NCBI RefSeq assembly: GCF_947179165.1
Contig: NC_077240.1
Coordinates: 28,128,001 to 28,192,000 of the forward strand
Reading direction: 5' to 3'
DNA: 64,000 nt
Source: Solanum dulcamara
Taxonomy: Eukaryota > Streptophyta > Magnoliopsida > Solanales > Solanaceae
Position numbers and translations under genes: made by a program. A model generated the notes under the pieces. It made no database searches, was not told the origin of the DNA, and saw nothing but the letters and a program-made list of their open reading frames with translations. Shown piece by piece: positions 12,382-24,198 of the stretch; position 1 is the stretch's first letter; each line of letters starts with the position of its first letter.

Positions 12382-15300
12382 TCATTTGATATTTTGGAGA
12401 CGGCGCATTCCAATTTTATATCTTAATTTCTCAAAAGTTGATGTTGGTAATGTCTTTGTGAATAAATCTGCAAGATTACCACTTGAACGAACTTGTTGTA
12501 CATCTATATCACCATTTTTCTGTAGATCATGTGTGAAGAATAATTTTGGTGAAATATATTTCGTTTTGTCTCCTTTTAAGAAGTCACCTTTCAATTGAGC
12601 TATGCATGCGACGTTGTCTTCGAATATAACTGTGGGTACTTTAACATTATTTTCCAGGCCGCATCTTTCTTTGATGAACTGTATCATCGATCTCAACCAC
12701 ACATATTTTCTACTTGCTTCATGAATTGCTATTATTTCAGCATGATTTGAAGAAGTAGCAACAATGGACTGCTTTGTAGATCGTCATGATATAGCAGTTC
12801 CTCCGTGTGTAAATAAATAGCATGTCTAAGATCGAGCTTTATGTGGGTCTGATAAATAACATTCATCTGCATAACCAATAAGGTCTGCGCAATCTTTGTT
12901 AGTATAAAACAAATCCATATCAATAGTACTTTTCAGGTATCGCAAAATATGTTTGATACCGTTCCAATGCCTTTGTGTTGGGGATGAACTATATCTTGCC
13001 AGCAAATTAACAGAAAACGTTATATCAGGTCTGGTTGCGTTAGCAAGATACATAAGTGCACCAATAGCATTGAGATATGGTATTTCAGGACCAAGAATTT
13101 CTTCATCCTCTCCTGCAGGTCGAAATGGATCCTTTTCCACTTCAAGTGATCGAACAACCATTGGAGTACTTAATGAATGTGCTTTGTCCATGTAAAATCT
13201 TTTAAATATTTTCTCAATATAGGCAGATTGATGGACAAAAACTCCGCCTGCTAAATGTTAAATTTGCAGACCTAGATAAAGTTTTGTCTTTCCAAGGTCT
13301 TTCATTTCAAATTCTTTCTTTAGATATTCAATTGCCTTTTATACCTCTTCAGGGGTTCCAATGAGATTTATGTCATCAACATAAACGGCGAGTATAACAA
13401 ACTCTGATTCCATTTTCTTAATAAAAACACATGGATAAATAACATCATTGATATAGCCTTCATTTATTAAGTACTCACTTAGGTGATTATACCACATGCG
13501 CCCTGATTATTTCAGATCATATAATGATCTTTGCAGTTTTATTGAGTACATTTCCCGAGACTTTTTACATGCTTCGGGCAATTTTAACTCTTCTGGGATT
13601 TTCATGTAAATTTTATTATCAAGTAAACCATAAAGGTAAGCTGTAACTACGTCCATTAGATGTATATTAAGATTTTTATGTACAGCTAAACTGATGAGAT
13701 ATCGAAATGTTATTCCATCCATAACAGGTGAATATATTTCTTCATAGTTAACCCCGGGTCTTTGAGAGAATCCTTGTGCAACAAGGCGTGCCTTGTATCT
13801 TACAATTTCATTTCTCTCATTTCATTTTCGTATAAAAACTCATTTATAGCCAACTGGTTTTACACCTTCAGGGGTTTGGACTATGGGTCCAAAGACCTTA
13901 TGTTTAGCAAGTGAGTCTAATTCTGATTAAATTACCTTTTGCCATTCTGGCCAATCACATCTACATCGACAATCTTCGACAGATTTAGGCTCAAGACTTT
14001 CACTATCTTGCATGAGGTTAATTGCAACATCATATGCAAAAACATTATCCACCGTAATTTTTGATCGATCTAGATTTATCTCATCACCGGTAGAACTTAT
14101 TAAAAGTTCTTCATTCACTTGAGTCTTGGGTTCACTGATTTCTTCAGGAATATCAGGATTACTCAAATGTTGACCTTCTTCAGAAAGTTCTTGTGTAGTA
14201 TCATCTTTATTATTTTTTACGCTTCTCTTTTTAGGATTTTTATCCTTTGAACCCAATGGTCAACCACGTTTCTGGCGTGTTTGGGATTCAGAAGCTATGA
14301 TACTTGTAGATGGTCCTTTTGGAACATCAATCCGGATAGGCACATTAACTGCAGGGATATGTGACTTAGTTATCCGTTCCAAATCAGTAAATGCATCTGG
14401 CATTTGATTTGCTATTTTCTGTAAGTGGATGATCTTCTGAACCTCCTGCTCACATATGCGGGTACGTGGATCAAAATGTGATAGTGATAAAACTTTCCAT
14501 GCAATTTATTTTTCTTTTTCGGGTTCTTTTTTCTCTCCCCCTAATGGCGGGAAAAATGTTTTATCAAACCGACAATCTGCAAATCGAGTAGTGAATAAAT
14601 CTCCAGTCAATGATTTAAGGTATCGAATTATGGAGGGTGAGTCAAACCCAACATATATGCCCAACCTTCGTTGAGGGCCCATTTTTGTACGTTGTGGTGG
14701 TGCTATAGACACGTATACCGCACAATCAAAAATTCTTAAATGGGCTATATTTGTTTCATGACCAAATACTAATTATGACGGAGAGTATTTATTATAATGT
14801 GTCGGTCTGAGACGTACAAGTGCTGCTGCATGTAAGATAGCATGACCCCAAATAGTAATTGATAATTTTATTTTTATTAGTAGAGGTCTTGCTATCAATT
14901 GTAAGCGCTTTATAAATGACACTGCAAGGCCATTTTGAGTATGAACATGAGCAACAGGATGTTCAATTGTTATCCCAATTGATAAGCAATAATCATTAAA
15001 AGCTTGGGATGTAAATTCTCCAGCATTATCAAGGCGAATGGTCTTAATTGAATAATCTAGAAATTGCGCTCTCAATCTTATTATTTGTGCTAACAACTTC
15101 GCAAACGCCAGGTTGTGAGATGATAATAAGCACACATGAGACCATCTAGATGATGCATCTATTAGGACCATAAAATATCTAAACAATCCACTAGGTGGAT
15201 GAATAGGTCCACATATATCTCCATGAATACGCTCTAAAAAGTCAGGAGATTCGATGCCAACCTTCAGGGTCGATGGTTTGGCAATTAATTTGCCTTAATA

Positions 15301-15936
15301 ACAAGTAGCACATGAAAATTCATCATTTGTAAGAATCTTCTGGTTCTTTAATGGATGTACAGTTAAATTTTCAAGAATTCGTCTCATCATTATTGATCTA
15401 GGATGACTTATTCGATCATGCCATAGCACAAATGTATTTGGATCGGTAAACTTCTGGTTTACGATCATATGTGCTTTAATTACACTAATTTTTGCATAAT
15501 ATAGGCCAGAAGACAAAGTTGGTAATTTTTTCAAAATATATTTCTGGCCTGAGACACTCTTGGTTATACCAAGATATTCAATATTCATTTTATTTAGTGT
15601 CTCAACATGATATCCATTTCTGCGGATATCTTTAAAACTTAACAAGTTTCTTGGGAATTTAGAAGAAAATAGTGCATCTTCTATAACAATTTTTGTCCCC
15701 TTAGGCAGAGTTATAGTAGCTCTTCCGGAGCCTTCAATCATTTTTGAATTACCAGATATTGTAGTAACATTAGCTTTTCTTCTAAGCAAATTGAAAAAAT
15801 ATTTCTCGTCTTTAAAAATAGCATGAGTTGTTCCACTATCAATTACACAAATATCCTCTTGATTTATCATTGATCCAAACAAGATTTGAGGCATTTCCAT
15901 ATTTTCTTCAATAAGAAATAAAATAAGTATTAACAC
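12382..15936 (-). pseudogene. Copia pol pseudogene (protease, integrase, RT, RNase H)
   Basis: All fragments lie in one reading frame, so it decays through stop codons rather than frameshifts. Domains in order: protease DSGTTH near 15840; GAG-pre-integrase HDRISHP with a CATC pair near 15300-15430; integrase core with Asp at 15159 and Asp at 15030, and 35 residues later a Val (NGLAVSF, 14920-14922) where the catalytic Glu should be; RT with an intact YVDD near 13372-13384; RNase H with the ADLFTKTLP end near 12480. Premature stops occur for example at 15295, 14773, 14504, 13927, 13507 and 12826. It cannot make an active polyprotein. Confidence 0.9.
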
Positions 15937-16004
15937 ATGGTATATTACACAAATTTTATTTATTTACATTGACTAGGAAAATACAAATATCATATTTAAT
16001 ACAG

Positions 16005-16355
16005 ATAATGTGCCTATCCGGATTGATGTTCCAAAAGGACCATCTACAAGTATCATAGCTTCTGAATCCCAAATACACCAGAAGCGTGGTAGATCATTGG
16101 GTTCAAAGGATAAAAATCCTAGAAAGAGAAGCGTGAAAAATAATAAAGATGATACTACACAAGAACTTCCTGAAGAAGGTCAACATTTGAGTAATCCTGA
16201 TATTCTTGAAGAAATCAGTGAACACGAGACTCAAGTGAATGAAGAACTTTTAATAAGTTCTACCGGTGATGAGATAAATCTAGATCTCTTTACCTTCTAT
16301 TTGTTGTTTTGCCAATTTAATTCACAATAAGCTTTTGCCAATTTAATTTACAACA
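16005..16355 (+). repeat. Inverted second copy of the integrase-RT linker joined to an LTR tail
   Basis: 16010-16284 encodes the same linker as the minus strand at about 14060-14340 (PKGPSTSIIASES, DDTTQEL), with scattered differences. At TAGATC it switches to the last 71 bp of the LTR (CTCTTTACC to TTACAACA, 16285-16355). The linker and LTR tail are not adjacent in a normal element, so this is a chimeric junction. Confidence 0.8.
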
Positions 16356-16435
16356 CATTATCAGCACGAGGCTCCAGCTATTTTTAGAAGGTAACAAAAA
16401 GTGGTAAGAGTTTTATTTAAATTTATTTTCATAAA

Positions 16436-17416
16436 ATGGCAAATATTTCAAAAATTGAATTTACTGCTCTTGATATCTCTGGAAAAGGCTACTCATCATG
16501 GGCACTTGATATCGAAATTCATTTAGAATCAATGGGTCTGACAGACACCATTAAAGATGACAATATGACTTCCAATCAAGACCGTGCTAAAGCCATGATA
16601 TTTCTCCGTCACCATCTTGACGAGGGGCTAAAATTATAATATCTCACATTAAAAGACCCCCTTAAATTGTGAAAAAATTTAAAAGAAAGATATGACCATC
16701 TGAAGTTGGTCATGCTTCCACAAGCTCGTCATGATTGACTAAATCTGAGATTAATGGATTTCAAAAATATAACTGAATATAATTCTGCTCTATTTAGAAT
16801 TATAGCTCAGTTAAATTTATGCGGAGAAGAGATCATTGAGCAAGATAAACTTGAAAAGACATACTCCACATTTCCACCCGCGAATATGCTTCTGCAACAG
16901 CAATATCGCGAAAAAGAATTTAAAAAATATTCTGAATTACTTTCTCACCTTTTGATTGTTGAACGCCACAATGAACTATTACTGAAAAATCATGATAGTC
17001 GGCCCGTTGGTTCTTTGCCACTCCCTGAAGTGAATCAGGCAAATTATAACCAACGAGAAAGAGGCCATGGCCCCAGTCGTGGTCGTGGTCAAAGAAAGAA
17101 TTTTAATCATGATACTCGGCTGGCACTAAGAAATGACCAGCAATATAAAAGGAAGGGTAAAAAGCCAGAAGCTTTACCGAAAAATAATTCAGAAAGTGTA
17201 TGTCATAGATGTGGAGGTGTGGGGCACTGGTCGCGGACTTGTCGATCGTCAAAACGTCTGGTTCAGCTATATCAGGCATCATTAAAGAGGGCAGAAAATA
17301 ATCCAGAGACAAATTTTATCTCTGAAGATAATATTGAGCCCATGCATTTGGATGTAGCTGATTTCTTTAATTTTCCAGACGAAAATATGAATATTGAGAA
17401 GACTAATAATATGTAA
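16436..17416 (+). pseudogene. Copia gag pseudogene, inverted relative to pol
   Basis: It starts MANISKIEFTALDISGKGY at 16436, 80 bp after the LTR tail. The first 67 codons and the 220-codon segment from 16754 share one frame, split by stops at 16637-16639, near 16668-16676 and near 16737-16739. A retroviral-type zinc knuckle CHRCGGVGHWSRTC (CX2CX4HX4C) lies near 17203-17244, preceded by a basic RGR-rich tract. At least two of the stops look like TGG to TGA changes. The matching pol is on the other strand. Confidence 0.85.
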
Positions 17417-17448
17417 ATATTTTTCTTTTTATCTGTATTAAATATGAT

Positions 17449-17594
17449 GTTTGTATTTCGATGCCTCCTTCACTTCATTTACATGCTTGCAATATATAGG
17501 CAAAAGATAGGCTAGAAAGAGAAGAAATCAGCGGGTTGCCTACTTATCAGTGGGCCCCACTTATATAAAAAAAACATCCAATAACTTTCTAACA
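17449..17594 (-). repeat. Truncated 5' LTR head of the rearranged Copia element
   Basis: The first 146 bp of the LTR on the minus strand (TGTTAGAAAG...). The junction with the plus-strand gag 3' sequence falls at TTTGTATTT, a 9-bp stretch present both in the LTR and downstream of gag. Confidence 0.8.
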
Positions 17595-17683
17595 ATTATA
17601 TAGTATTGTCTTATTCCAATGTGAAACTTTGATATTTCCTCTAATCTACAAAGAAACATAATTTTTTAGGAAGAGGAGTGAGA

Positions 17684-19877
17684 ATGTCAGGAGCACAATG
17701 TATGAAGAATCCACCAACCCTCAACTCAGCTTCCGGAATTGGGACTTTACAAGATATTGGAGGGCTTAGCAGCTATGTTACTGGATCTGTTCATTCCAAA
17801 CTTGCCATTCTTCTCATTTCTGACGTATTTGGTAAACATCAATTACTTTCTTGATAAAGTAATAAGTTTCACAGTTTTTTTCTTCAAGTTTGAAACATAT
17901 TAAAGAAGATAAAGATGGTAACTTCTTGGTTTAAGCGCTAGTATTAAATCTTATTTATACAGTGTAATTGGTTTTTGCAGGATATGAAGCTCCACTTTTG
18001 AGGTACATATAGAGTTCCCTGTCTGAGATTTGATGCCTGTTATGTGTACTACTTTTTTTTCTTCTTTTGCTTAATACCTAACCAACCCCTTAAAATTGTG
18101 AAGATGGTCCATTTAAACACTCAAACTAAGTCCTCTTATAAAATTGAATCGAATAGATGAATGAAAACAGGCGCAAAAGTTTTTCCATAATCGAAAATGT
18201 CTAATCGGAACAATTTACTAGGAGTTGAGGTGGTCAATTGAAATATAACTTAATTCAAGTTTCTAAATGGAATATACCGACAAGTTTAAGGCATTTACCA
18301 TGTTCTAAGCCCTTTTTTTCTTTTAAGATTTTCATGTGAAAGAGCCTGAGCATCCAACCCAAGACATTAAGGCCAAATCTTGAGGCAACGGGTGGAATAA
18401 CTCCGGACCATTTAAACCTTTTTTTGAAATCCTGACATAAACAATGAGGGACTAGTGTAGGATATTCTAACGCTTCATTCTCTATCAATTAGTAATAATC
18501 CTAATGAGTGATGATGAGCAAATGTTGGACTTCCATAAAGCCACATGATACTTCAATATTCATCCTTGTTCCTGTTTTGGTATTTTTCATATCCGGAGTG
18601 ATAGCCCCTATTAGCAAGCGGTTGTGTATAGAATCAATGGGCGATGCTTGCTAACAATTTTGAATCCGTTATTATGTGTTTGCTCTAGTTTTTTTGTTGT
18701 TTTTTACGTTGAAATGGTTTTCTTGTATCCATGGGCAATGAGTTTCGATGTATTGGGTGTGCTTTGTTTGTGTTATTCAGGAAGCTAGCAGATAAAGTTG
18801 CAGCTGCAGGATACTTGGTAGTTGTTCCTGATTTCTTCTATGGTGAACCTTTGGATCGCGAGAAACATGACATACAGACATGGTTGAAAGATCATGGCAC
18901 GGTCAGTACCATGCCTTGTTTCAAACTTCTAAATTTCAAAGAATATGAGGGGCTACAACACTTGAAACTATTAAGAGTATTAACTTCGCAGAAATGGGAA
19001 TATTGATGAATTGAGTAATAGAAAGGCCTATTGTGTAAGTTAAGTTTCTTTTTCATTAGTATTAGACATTGTATTGGTTCTTACATCTCTTTTAGGACAA
19101 AGGATGTGAAGACGCTAAAGCAGTGATTGAATCTTTGAAGAGTAAAGGAGTTTCCGCGATAGGAGCAGCAGGCTTTTGCTGGGGAGGTGAATGAATTTTG
19201 TATTTCACTTCTGAACTATAATACATTGTCTTGTTTTTTTATAATTCTTTGGCTTTTCTTTAATAGAAAAGTAGATTCATGGACTCCTTATTTTGCTTCA
19301 TCAGGAATGGTAGTTTCAAAATTGGCAAACTATGAGACTACTATTGGGGCTGCAGTTATCTTGCATCCTGGTCCTATTACAGTTGATGACATAAATGGTA
19401 CATTCTTAGATTAATTTCTTCTCCTCCTGCATGGTACAAGAACAAGCACAGTGTATGTATGCTCTAATTTCTATGAATTTACGCGCTGATAATCCTGTAT
19501 TTTTCAGAGGTAAAAGTTCCAACTGCAATATTAGCAGCTGAACACGACCATATTTTCCCGCCTGACCAAGCAAAGCTAGTAGGCGATGCTTTATCCGCAA
19601 AACCTGAGGTAGTGGTATCTTTTAAGCATTTATACATCTAAACAAGTAGTCTTAAGCATTTTGTTCCATTGATATCAAAAATGCAAGTTTACTAGAGTAA
19701 TAAGAATCATGTGTATAACTGATACTTATTGTGCAGATTGAAAGTTTTGTGAAGATATTCCCAGGGGTAGAACATGGATGGACAGTTCGATACAACGTTG
19801 AGGATGAATCGGCTGTCAAAGCTGCAGAAGAGGCTCACTCAGATATGTTAAACTGGTTTACTAAGTTCATCAAGTGA
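17684..19877 (+). CDS. Dienelactone hydrolase family protein, copy A (7 exons, 238 aa)
   Basis: An alpha/beta hydrolase of the family annotated in plants as carboxymethylenebutenolidase-like or endo-1,3;1,4-beta-glucanase-like; the plant substrate is not established and no targeting signal is evident. Exons: 17684-17831, 17981-18002, 18781-18901, 19096-19186, 19305-19397, 19508-19608, 19737-19877. All introns are GT-AG and the total is 717 nt, in frame to a TGA at 19875-19877. The triad is Cys125 (GFCWGG nucleophile elbow), Asp172 (AEHDHIFPP) and His205 (GVEHGW), so it looks intact. The start was chosen because MSGAQC...NPP matches DLH-B. TTTTTTAG|GAAGAGG just before the ATG could be the acceptor of a 5'-UTR intron. 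The Copia element ends 89 bp upstream, displacing or splitting the original promoter. Confidence 0.93.
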
Positions 19878-20086
19878 AAAAAGAAAGTACTGAATTAAAA
19901 CATCATTTTCAGTGAGGAGATTGTCATAATACCTCAAGGGAAGTGAGAATATGTCACAATATATAAGTACACTGCATTTGATGTTATAAAGATGAAATTA
20001 AAATTATGGTTTTAGCTTATGATGCATATTTTCTATAAACCTCCCTTTTATGTGTAAAAATCTAAGGGTGTTCCGGTGGACATTAT
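19878..20086. other. DLH-A 3' region
   Basis: Probable 3' UTR of DLH-A, ending at the LTR insertion. AT-rich, with no distinct poly(A) signal I can single out. Confidence 0.5.
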
Positions 20087-20768
20087 TGTCATGATCGAAA
20101 AATGGACGTGATAGCACTCGTCTATTTCCACCAAGACAAGTCAACCAAAACCCAACAAATACGGAAATTATGCGGTAAGGAACTAATAATAATAACATAA
20201 ACGCAGAAAACTTAGTCATTCTCAATAAACTTCCAAAATTTAGTTGTCACGTGTACAAATCACTAATAAGATGCGGAATAGAAAGATAAATACAAGTCTC
20301 AATTTCTTTTTTTCTCAAATAGAACAAAACATAAATAAAGGAACAAGAGGGTCCGCCGGACGACAAACAACTACCTCTCAATGTCTCCTCGAAAAGCCTC
20401 AAACGAACAAGAAGGAAATCTAACACGCGGGTCCAGGCTCGGAACGTACACAAATGTAGAAGTAAGGAGTGAATATCAAACAACACGGTACTTAGCAAGT
20501 AATCCAATAAGACAAGGTAAATCTAATATAAAACGATAACTCCTTCCATCCCAACTGAACCACCATGACTACAACCTATATAGAAATCAACCCAACCTAA
20601 AGTTCACAAGGCACAGTTCACAAGGTTTCATAATCACAGTCCAACCATTACAACTCACTAATCACAAGTATAATATTTATCAAGCACAATTATCAATTTG
20701 ATCACACACAAATTTCAAAGTTATCATGCACAATCAATAATCAGGACTCATGGAAAACATCCTAGTCC

Positions 20769-21010
20769 TATATACCCGCCGGTAAAGACCTCGGCACCAA
20801 TAACACTCGCCGGCAATGACCTCGGCATCAATAACACTCGCCGACAATGACCTCGACATCAATACACTTGTCGACAATGACCTCGACATCAATACACTTG
20901 TCGACAATGACCTCGACATCAATACATTCACCAGCAATGACCTCAGCATCAACAACACTCGCCGGCAATGACCTCAGCATCAATACACTCGTCGGTATGA
21001 CCTTAGCATC
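20769..21010. repeat. 30/31-bp minisatellite in the solo LTR, about 8 copies
   Basis: Tandem units with the core GACAATGACCTCGACATCAA or GGCAATGACCTCGGCATCAA. Two central units are identical, suggesting recent unit turnover. It occupies the same position in the LTR as the minisatellites at 5.1 and 58.2 kb. Confidence 0.85.
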
Positions 21011-21233
21011 AATAACATGTCAAGCTCATCACTGTTTTCTAGAACTAATGCAAATAGGCATGTTCACACAATAATGAGAAAAAATGACAAGTTCAAGTAA
21101 TTCACAATCACAACAAAGCTATCAAAACATTTCTTCAACTACACATCAATATCAACATCAACACAATTCACACTTTTTAACACAACTTTGTCAACACATT
21201 ACATTTTTTGTCAACCTCATTCAATAATTAAGG

Positions 21234-21343
21234 CTTCGGAAACAGCCGTCCTACATTGGTAGGAGTCAGGTCTGCGTACACTCTACCCTCCCCAGACCCC
21301 ACGATGTGGGATTTCACTGGGTTGTTGTTGTTGTTGTTGTTGT
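21234..21343 (+). mobile_element. TS-type SINE, 5'-truncated
   Basis: Contains the 3' half typical of the Solanaceae TS SINE (GGTCTGCGTACACTCTACCC, then CCCAGACCCCA) and ends in GTTGTTG repeats. It is flanked by a perfect 15-bp duplication ATTCAATAATTAAGG at 21219-21233 and 21344-21358. At 110 bp it lacks the tRNA-like 5' half. Confidence 0.93.
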
Positions 21344-21959
21344 ATTCAATAATTAAGGTTAATTCATTCGAGTAGTTAACACATCACCTCATTTTCATTA
21401 CTCCTCAACACATACAAGGAAGAGAATTTAAGAATTCTACATGGTTTACGGAGTTTTAGAGGTTCACTTGCCTTAATCAATCCAAAATTTGAGTTTTCCC
21501 CTTTCGAACGATAGCCAAATCAACACAATCTAGTCACACAAGTATTCATATGAGATTTCGGAACTAACAACACCCAAATCACACGATTTGAACAAATAGG
21601 TCAAAATGACTCAAAAACCTAATTTCAAAAATGAGTTTTGAATTTGAAAATTGTTACATAAATAGGTTACCCAAAATATTTGGAATCCATTGGTGAAAAC
21701 CATTTCGAAAATGGAGTTGTTTTCCACTCAAAATCACCATTTTTCTTTGAAAACTCGAGTTCTTGAAAAAATCATATTTTGCCAATCAAAATCCCAATTT
21801 TTTATTTTCAAATCACTATCAATAAAGGGAAATTGAAGATTTATGGTAAAAAATACTTACCCAATTGATTCACCACAAAATTCCCTTCAAAAATCTCCTC
21901 AAAAGGATTTTCTAAAACTCAAAAATGGAGTTAAACCCCAAAACCCGGGCCAAAACCCC

Positions 21960-22135
21960 CCTTAGATGTCGCAAAAGAGGCTTAGGGTCGCTTTCGCGGC
22001 TACCACGATCGTGACACCTGATCGCTAAAGCTATCTCTGCTAAAACCTTGTCCCTTACTTTCACGATGGATCCTCACTAAAGCGAGGTTCGCCAAAGCGA
22101 CCACCCTCCCCGAAAGCGGGGCTTGAGGCACCAGA
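21960..22135. repeat. CpG-rich block near the LTR 3' end
   Basis: Short recurring AAAGCG, GATCGC and CACGATCG motifs in an otherwise AT-rich LTR. Counterparts with other motifs lie at 5772-6070, 45625-45712, 50610-50668 and 59165-59385. Confidence 0.6.
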
Positions 22136-22762
22136 AACACAGTAAAATTTCACAAGTTCAACACACTCCAAATGGATTCTTGGGATTTGTTCGGAACCTT
22201 GTACACACACCATAAATGCTATCCTACTAAATTCGACGTTCCGAACTCAATGAAATCTTCAGAACAAGGATTCGAGGTCTGCTTAACCCAAAACTCGTAA
22301 ATGTCGGAAGAAACTCACATAACGCCCAAATAGGCCAAAACAAGCTGAGGACCTCTAAAAATTCCTCTAGGACCACTTCTAAGCCTAAAATCATCCCTCA
22401 AATTCATTGAAACTGACGAAAATCTGATCCGAGCATCCGAACCTCAAACATTGACCAAAGTCAACTCAAATGCTAAAATCTCAATAATTTTCAATTTAGA
22501 ACCTCAAATCCACAAAGAGACTCCGAATTTAAAACTGACAACACTCTTTGACCAATTTTCACATTCCGGGATTGGTCAAATCGATGGAATTCCATTCTAA
22601 GACTGAAAACTCCAAAAGACACCAAAAATCACAACTTTTCAAATAATTTTCAAAACCAATATTGTAAACTTATCAAATATGACCTAGGACAACTATCAAG
22701 AGGAGTAAAATGATAATTTCACGCAAATTTCTAAAAATGAGCAATCTAGTCATTACAATTAT

Positions 22763-23297
22763 GCGCTTGTTACACACAACCCTTAGGGAAAGAGTTGCCA
22801 TGGGAAACAACATATTGGAGTTAGGGAAAGAGTTTCCATGGGAAACAACATATTGGAGAAACGGAGAGATTCGTTAATTTAGAATCGAGGGGGTTGCTTT
22901 GCTCATTAAGAATTAACATGTTACTTGTCTTTTATTTCAATTGCATTTTTATCTGATTGTATCACATTCTATTTTTCTGTGATTAGAAAATCAACATGAT
23001 TCATGCAATGGTTTTTTAAAAACTTTTCAAAAGAGCATGCCTCTTTAAATTTAGTTGAACAGCATACCATAGATTTTACAGATAAAATGTGTGTGGGGTC
23101 ATATTCACCTGCTTTCTTTACCATTAAGTACAAGATATCCAGAAGAGTACCCTTCCCCTCCCTCTCCCCCTCCCCCTCCCCCAACACCCCCCAAACACAA
23201 ACACAAGATAAAAAAAATTGTGTTGGGAAATTTTCAAGGGGAAATCTTTGATAATCAAGTTAATAGTCTCTCCTAGAATGTCAGTATAAAAACTCCA
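22763..23297. other. Intergenic; 39-bp direct repeat and polypyrimidine tract
   Basis: A direct repeat containing AGGGAAAGAGTTGCCATGG occurs twice at about 22791-22867. A C/T-only stretch with CCCTCC repeats lies at about 23150-23192. No gene seen. Confidence 0.6.
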
Positions 23298-23490
23298 AGA
23301 GGCATTGGTGCAGCAAAACAGGGGATCCCTAGACGTGAATGATGAGGTCTTAGGTTCAAATTTTAGCAGAGATATAATATTATGCGGTTTTTTCCCATCT
23401 ATCCTAATTTTGATAGCAGAGTTATCCGATACTTGTTATTGGTGAAATTAGTTAAGATGAAAGCAAACTATCTCAAACACCATGATTATA
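23298..23490 (+). mobile_element. Degenerate tRNA-derived SINE
   Basis: A B-box-like TAGGTTCAAATTTTA near 23351, followed by a body (TTTTTTCCCATCTATCCTAA, then AGAGTTATCCGATACTTG) that I recognise as a decayed copy of a common nightshade SINE. No clear target duplication. Confidence 0.55.
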
Positions 23491-24198
23491 TAATAAATAA
23501 ATTACGTTGCAATCAGATCATGATCTCCTAAGCCAGCAGACTTCATGCAACATACATATTTTACTTATTGGAGTTATCTAATGACATTTTCAAGGCAATT
23601 ATAGACAACCAAGCACTCTACATATTACATCTCCTTTATTCAACCAATCTCATTAATTAATTGAGACTACATTCTAAAATGTTGAACATCACATTACTCA
23701 AAGTTAAAATTCTTAAACCTAAATATCAATTCAATAGTTGTTTGGACAGGTAACTAAAAGGAGGTCATTGCTTTCTCTTGAACAAGAAAAGAGCAGCATA
23801 GCATTAGGGTCATATGGTCATTTTTTCATTCCCCCCCTCAAAACTAAAAACTCACAAACACTACTGGAACGGCACGACAGCAATACCAGAACCCCAGACT
23901 CTCTTCATTACGTGACGATGTCGAGACTCGTGAAGATATGACTTTCTATTTTTGAGAGTTACGTAAGTATTAGTAATATAGAGATAACTTATGAGTGAAT
24001 CTATGCATTTTTTATACAGGTATTAGATATGTAAAGATTAGTTATTCGTGTTTTAGTTATACATGCATGTATTAGTTATTCCACCTTTCATCCTGCATAA
24101 AATAATACACAGATTTACTCATAACTTATACATGTATTAGTTATGTAGGTTTTTAAATTGACAATCAAACATCGTTTTAATTTTATACATGAATAATT
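23491..24198. other. AT-rich repeat left of the rDNA-carrying Copia element
   Basis: The right half (about 23945-24198) resembles 27700-28140, with recurring ATGTATTAGTTATG and CATAACTTAT motifs. These are probably the two halves of an older AT-rich transposon split by the Copia insertion. No gene seen. Confidence 0.45.

Larger units (their letters stand above)
11936..17594 (-). mobile_element. Rearranged Copia retrotransposon: pol on minus strand, gag on plus strand
   Basis: The whole unit is bounded by ATTAT at 11931-11935 and 17595-17599. In order: a complete minus-strand LTR (11936-12207), a polypurine tract (12208-12217), minus-strand pol (12382-15936), a plus-strand block (16005-17448), and the head of a minus-strand LTR (17449-17594). 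The plus block holds a second copy of the integrase-RT linker (16010-16284), the last 71 bp of an LTR (16285-16355), a primer-site-like region and gag. Flipping the block would restore roughly LTR-gag-pol order, so this is one element rearranged inside, not two side by side. Its right end is only 89 bp from the DLH-A start codon. Confidence 0.85.
20087..22757 (+). mobile_element. Solo long LTR (TGTCAYGA group) with ATTAT target duplication
   Basis: It begins TGTCATGATC and ends TCATTACA, flanked by ATTAT at 20082-20086 and 22758-22762. It is 2,671 bp including a nested TS SINE, about 2.55 kb without it. No coding region. It shares block order with copies at 4372 and 57555. It lies between the two DLH genes, downstream of DLH-A. 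Confidence 0.88.

Noticed and set aside
16010..16330. Separate plus-strand host gene
   Set aside because: Same protein as the minus-strand Copia linker at 14060-14340; a rearranged piece of the retrotransposon.
18255..18488. 77-aa minus-strand ORF inside DLH-A intron 2
   Set aside because: Unspliced intron sequence with no similarity to a known family.
20769..21010. CRISPR-like regular repeats (also at 5077, 49748, 42511)
   Set aside because: Head-to-tail minisatellites without distinct spacers, in plant nuclear LTR DNA; no cas genes.
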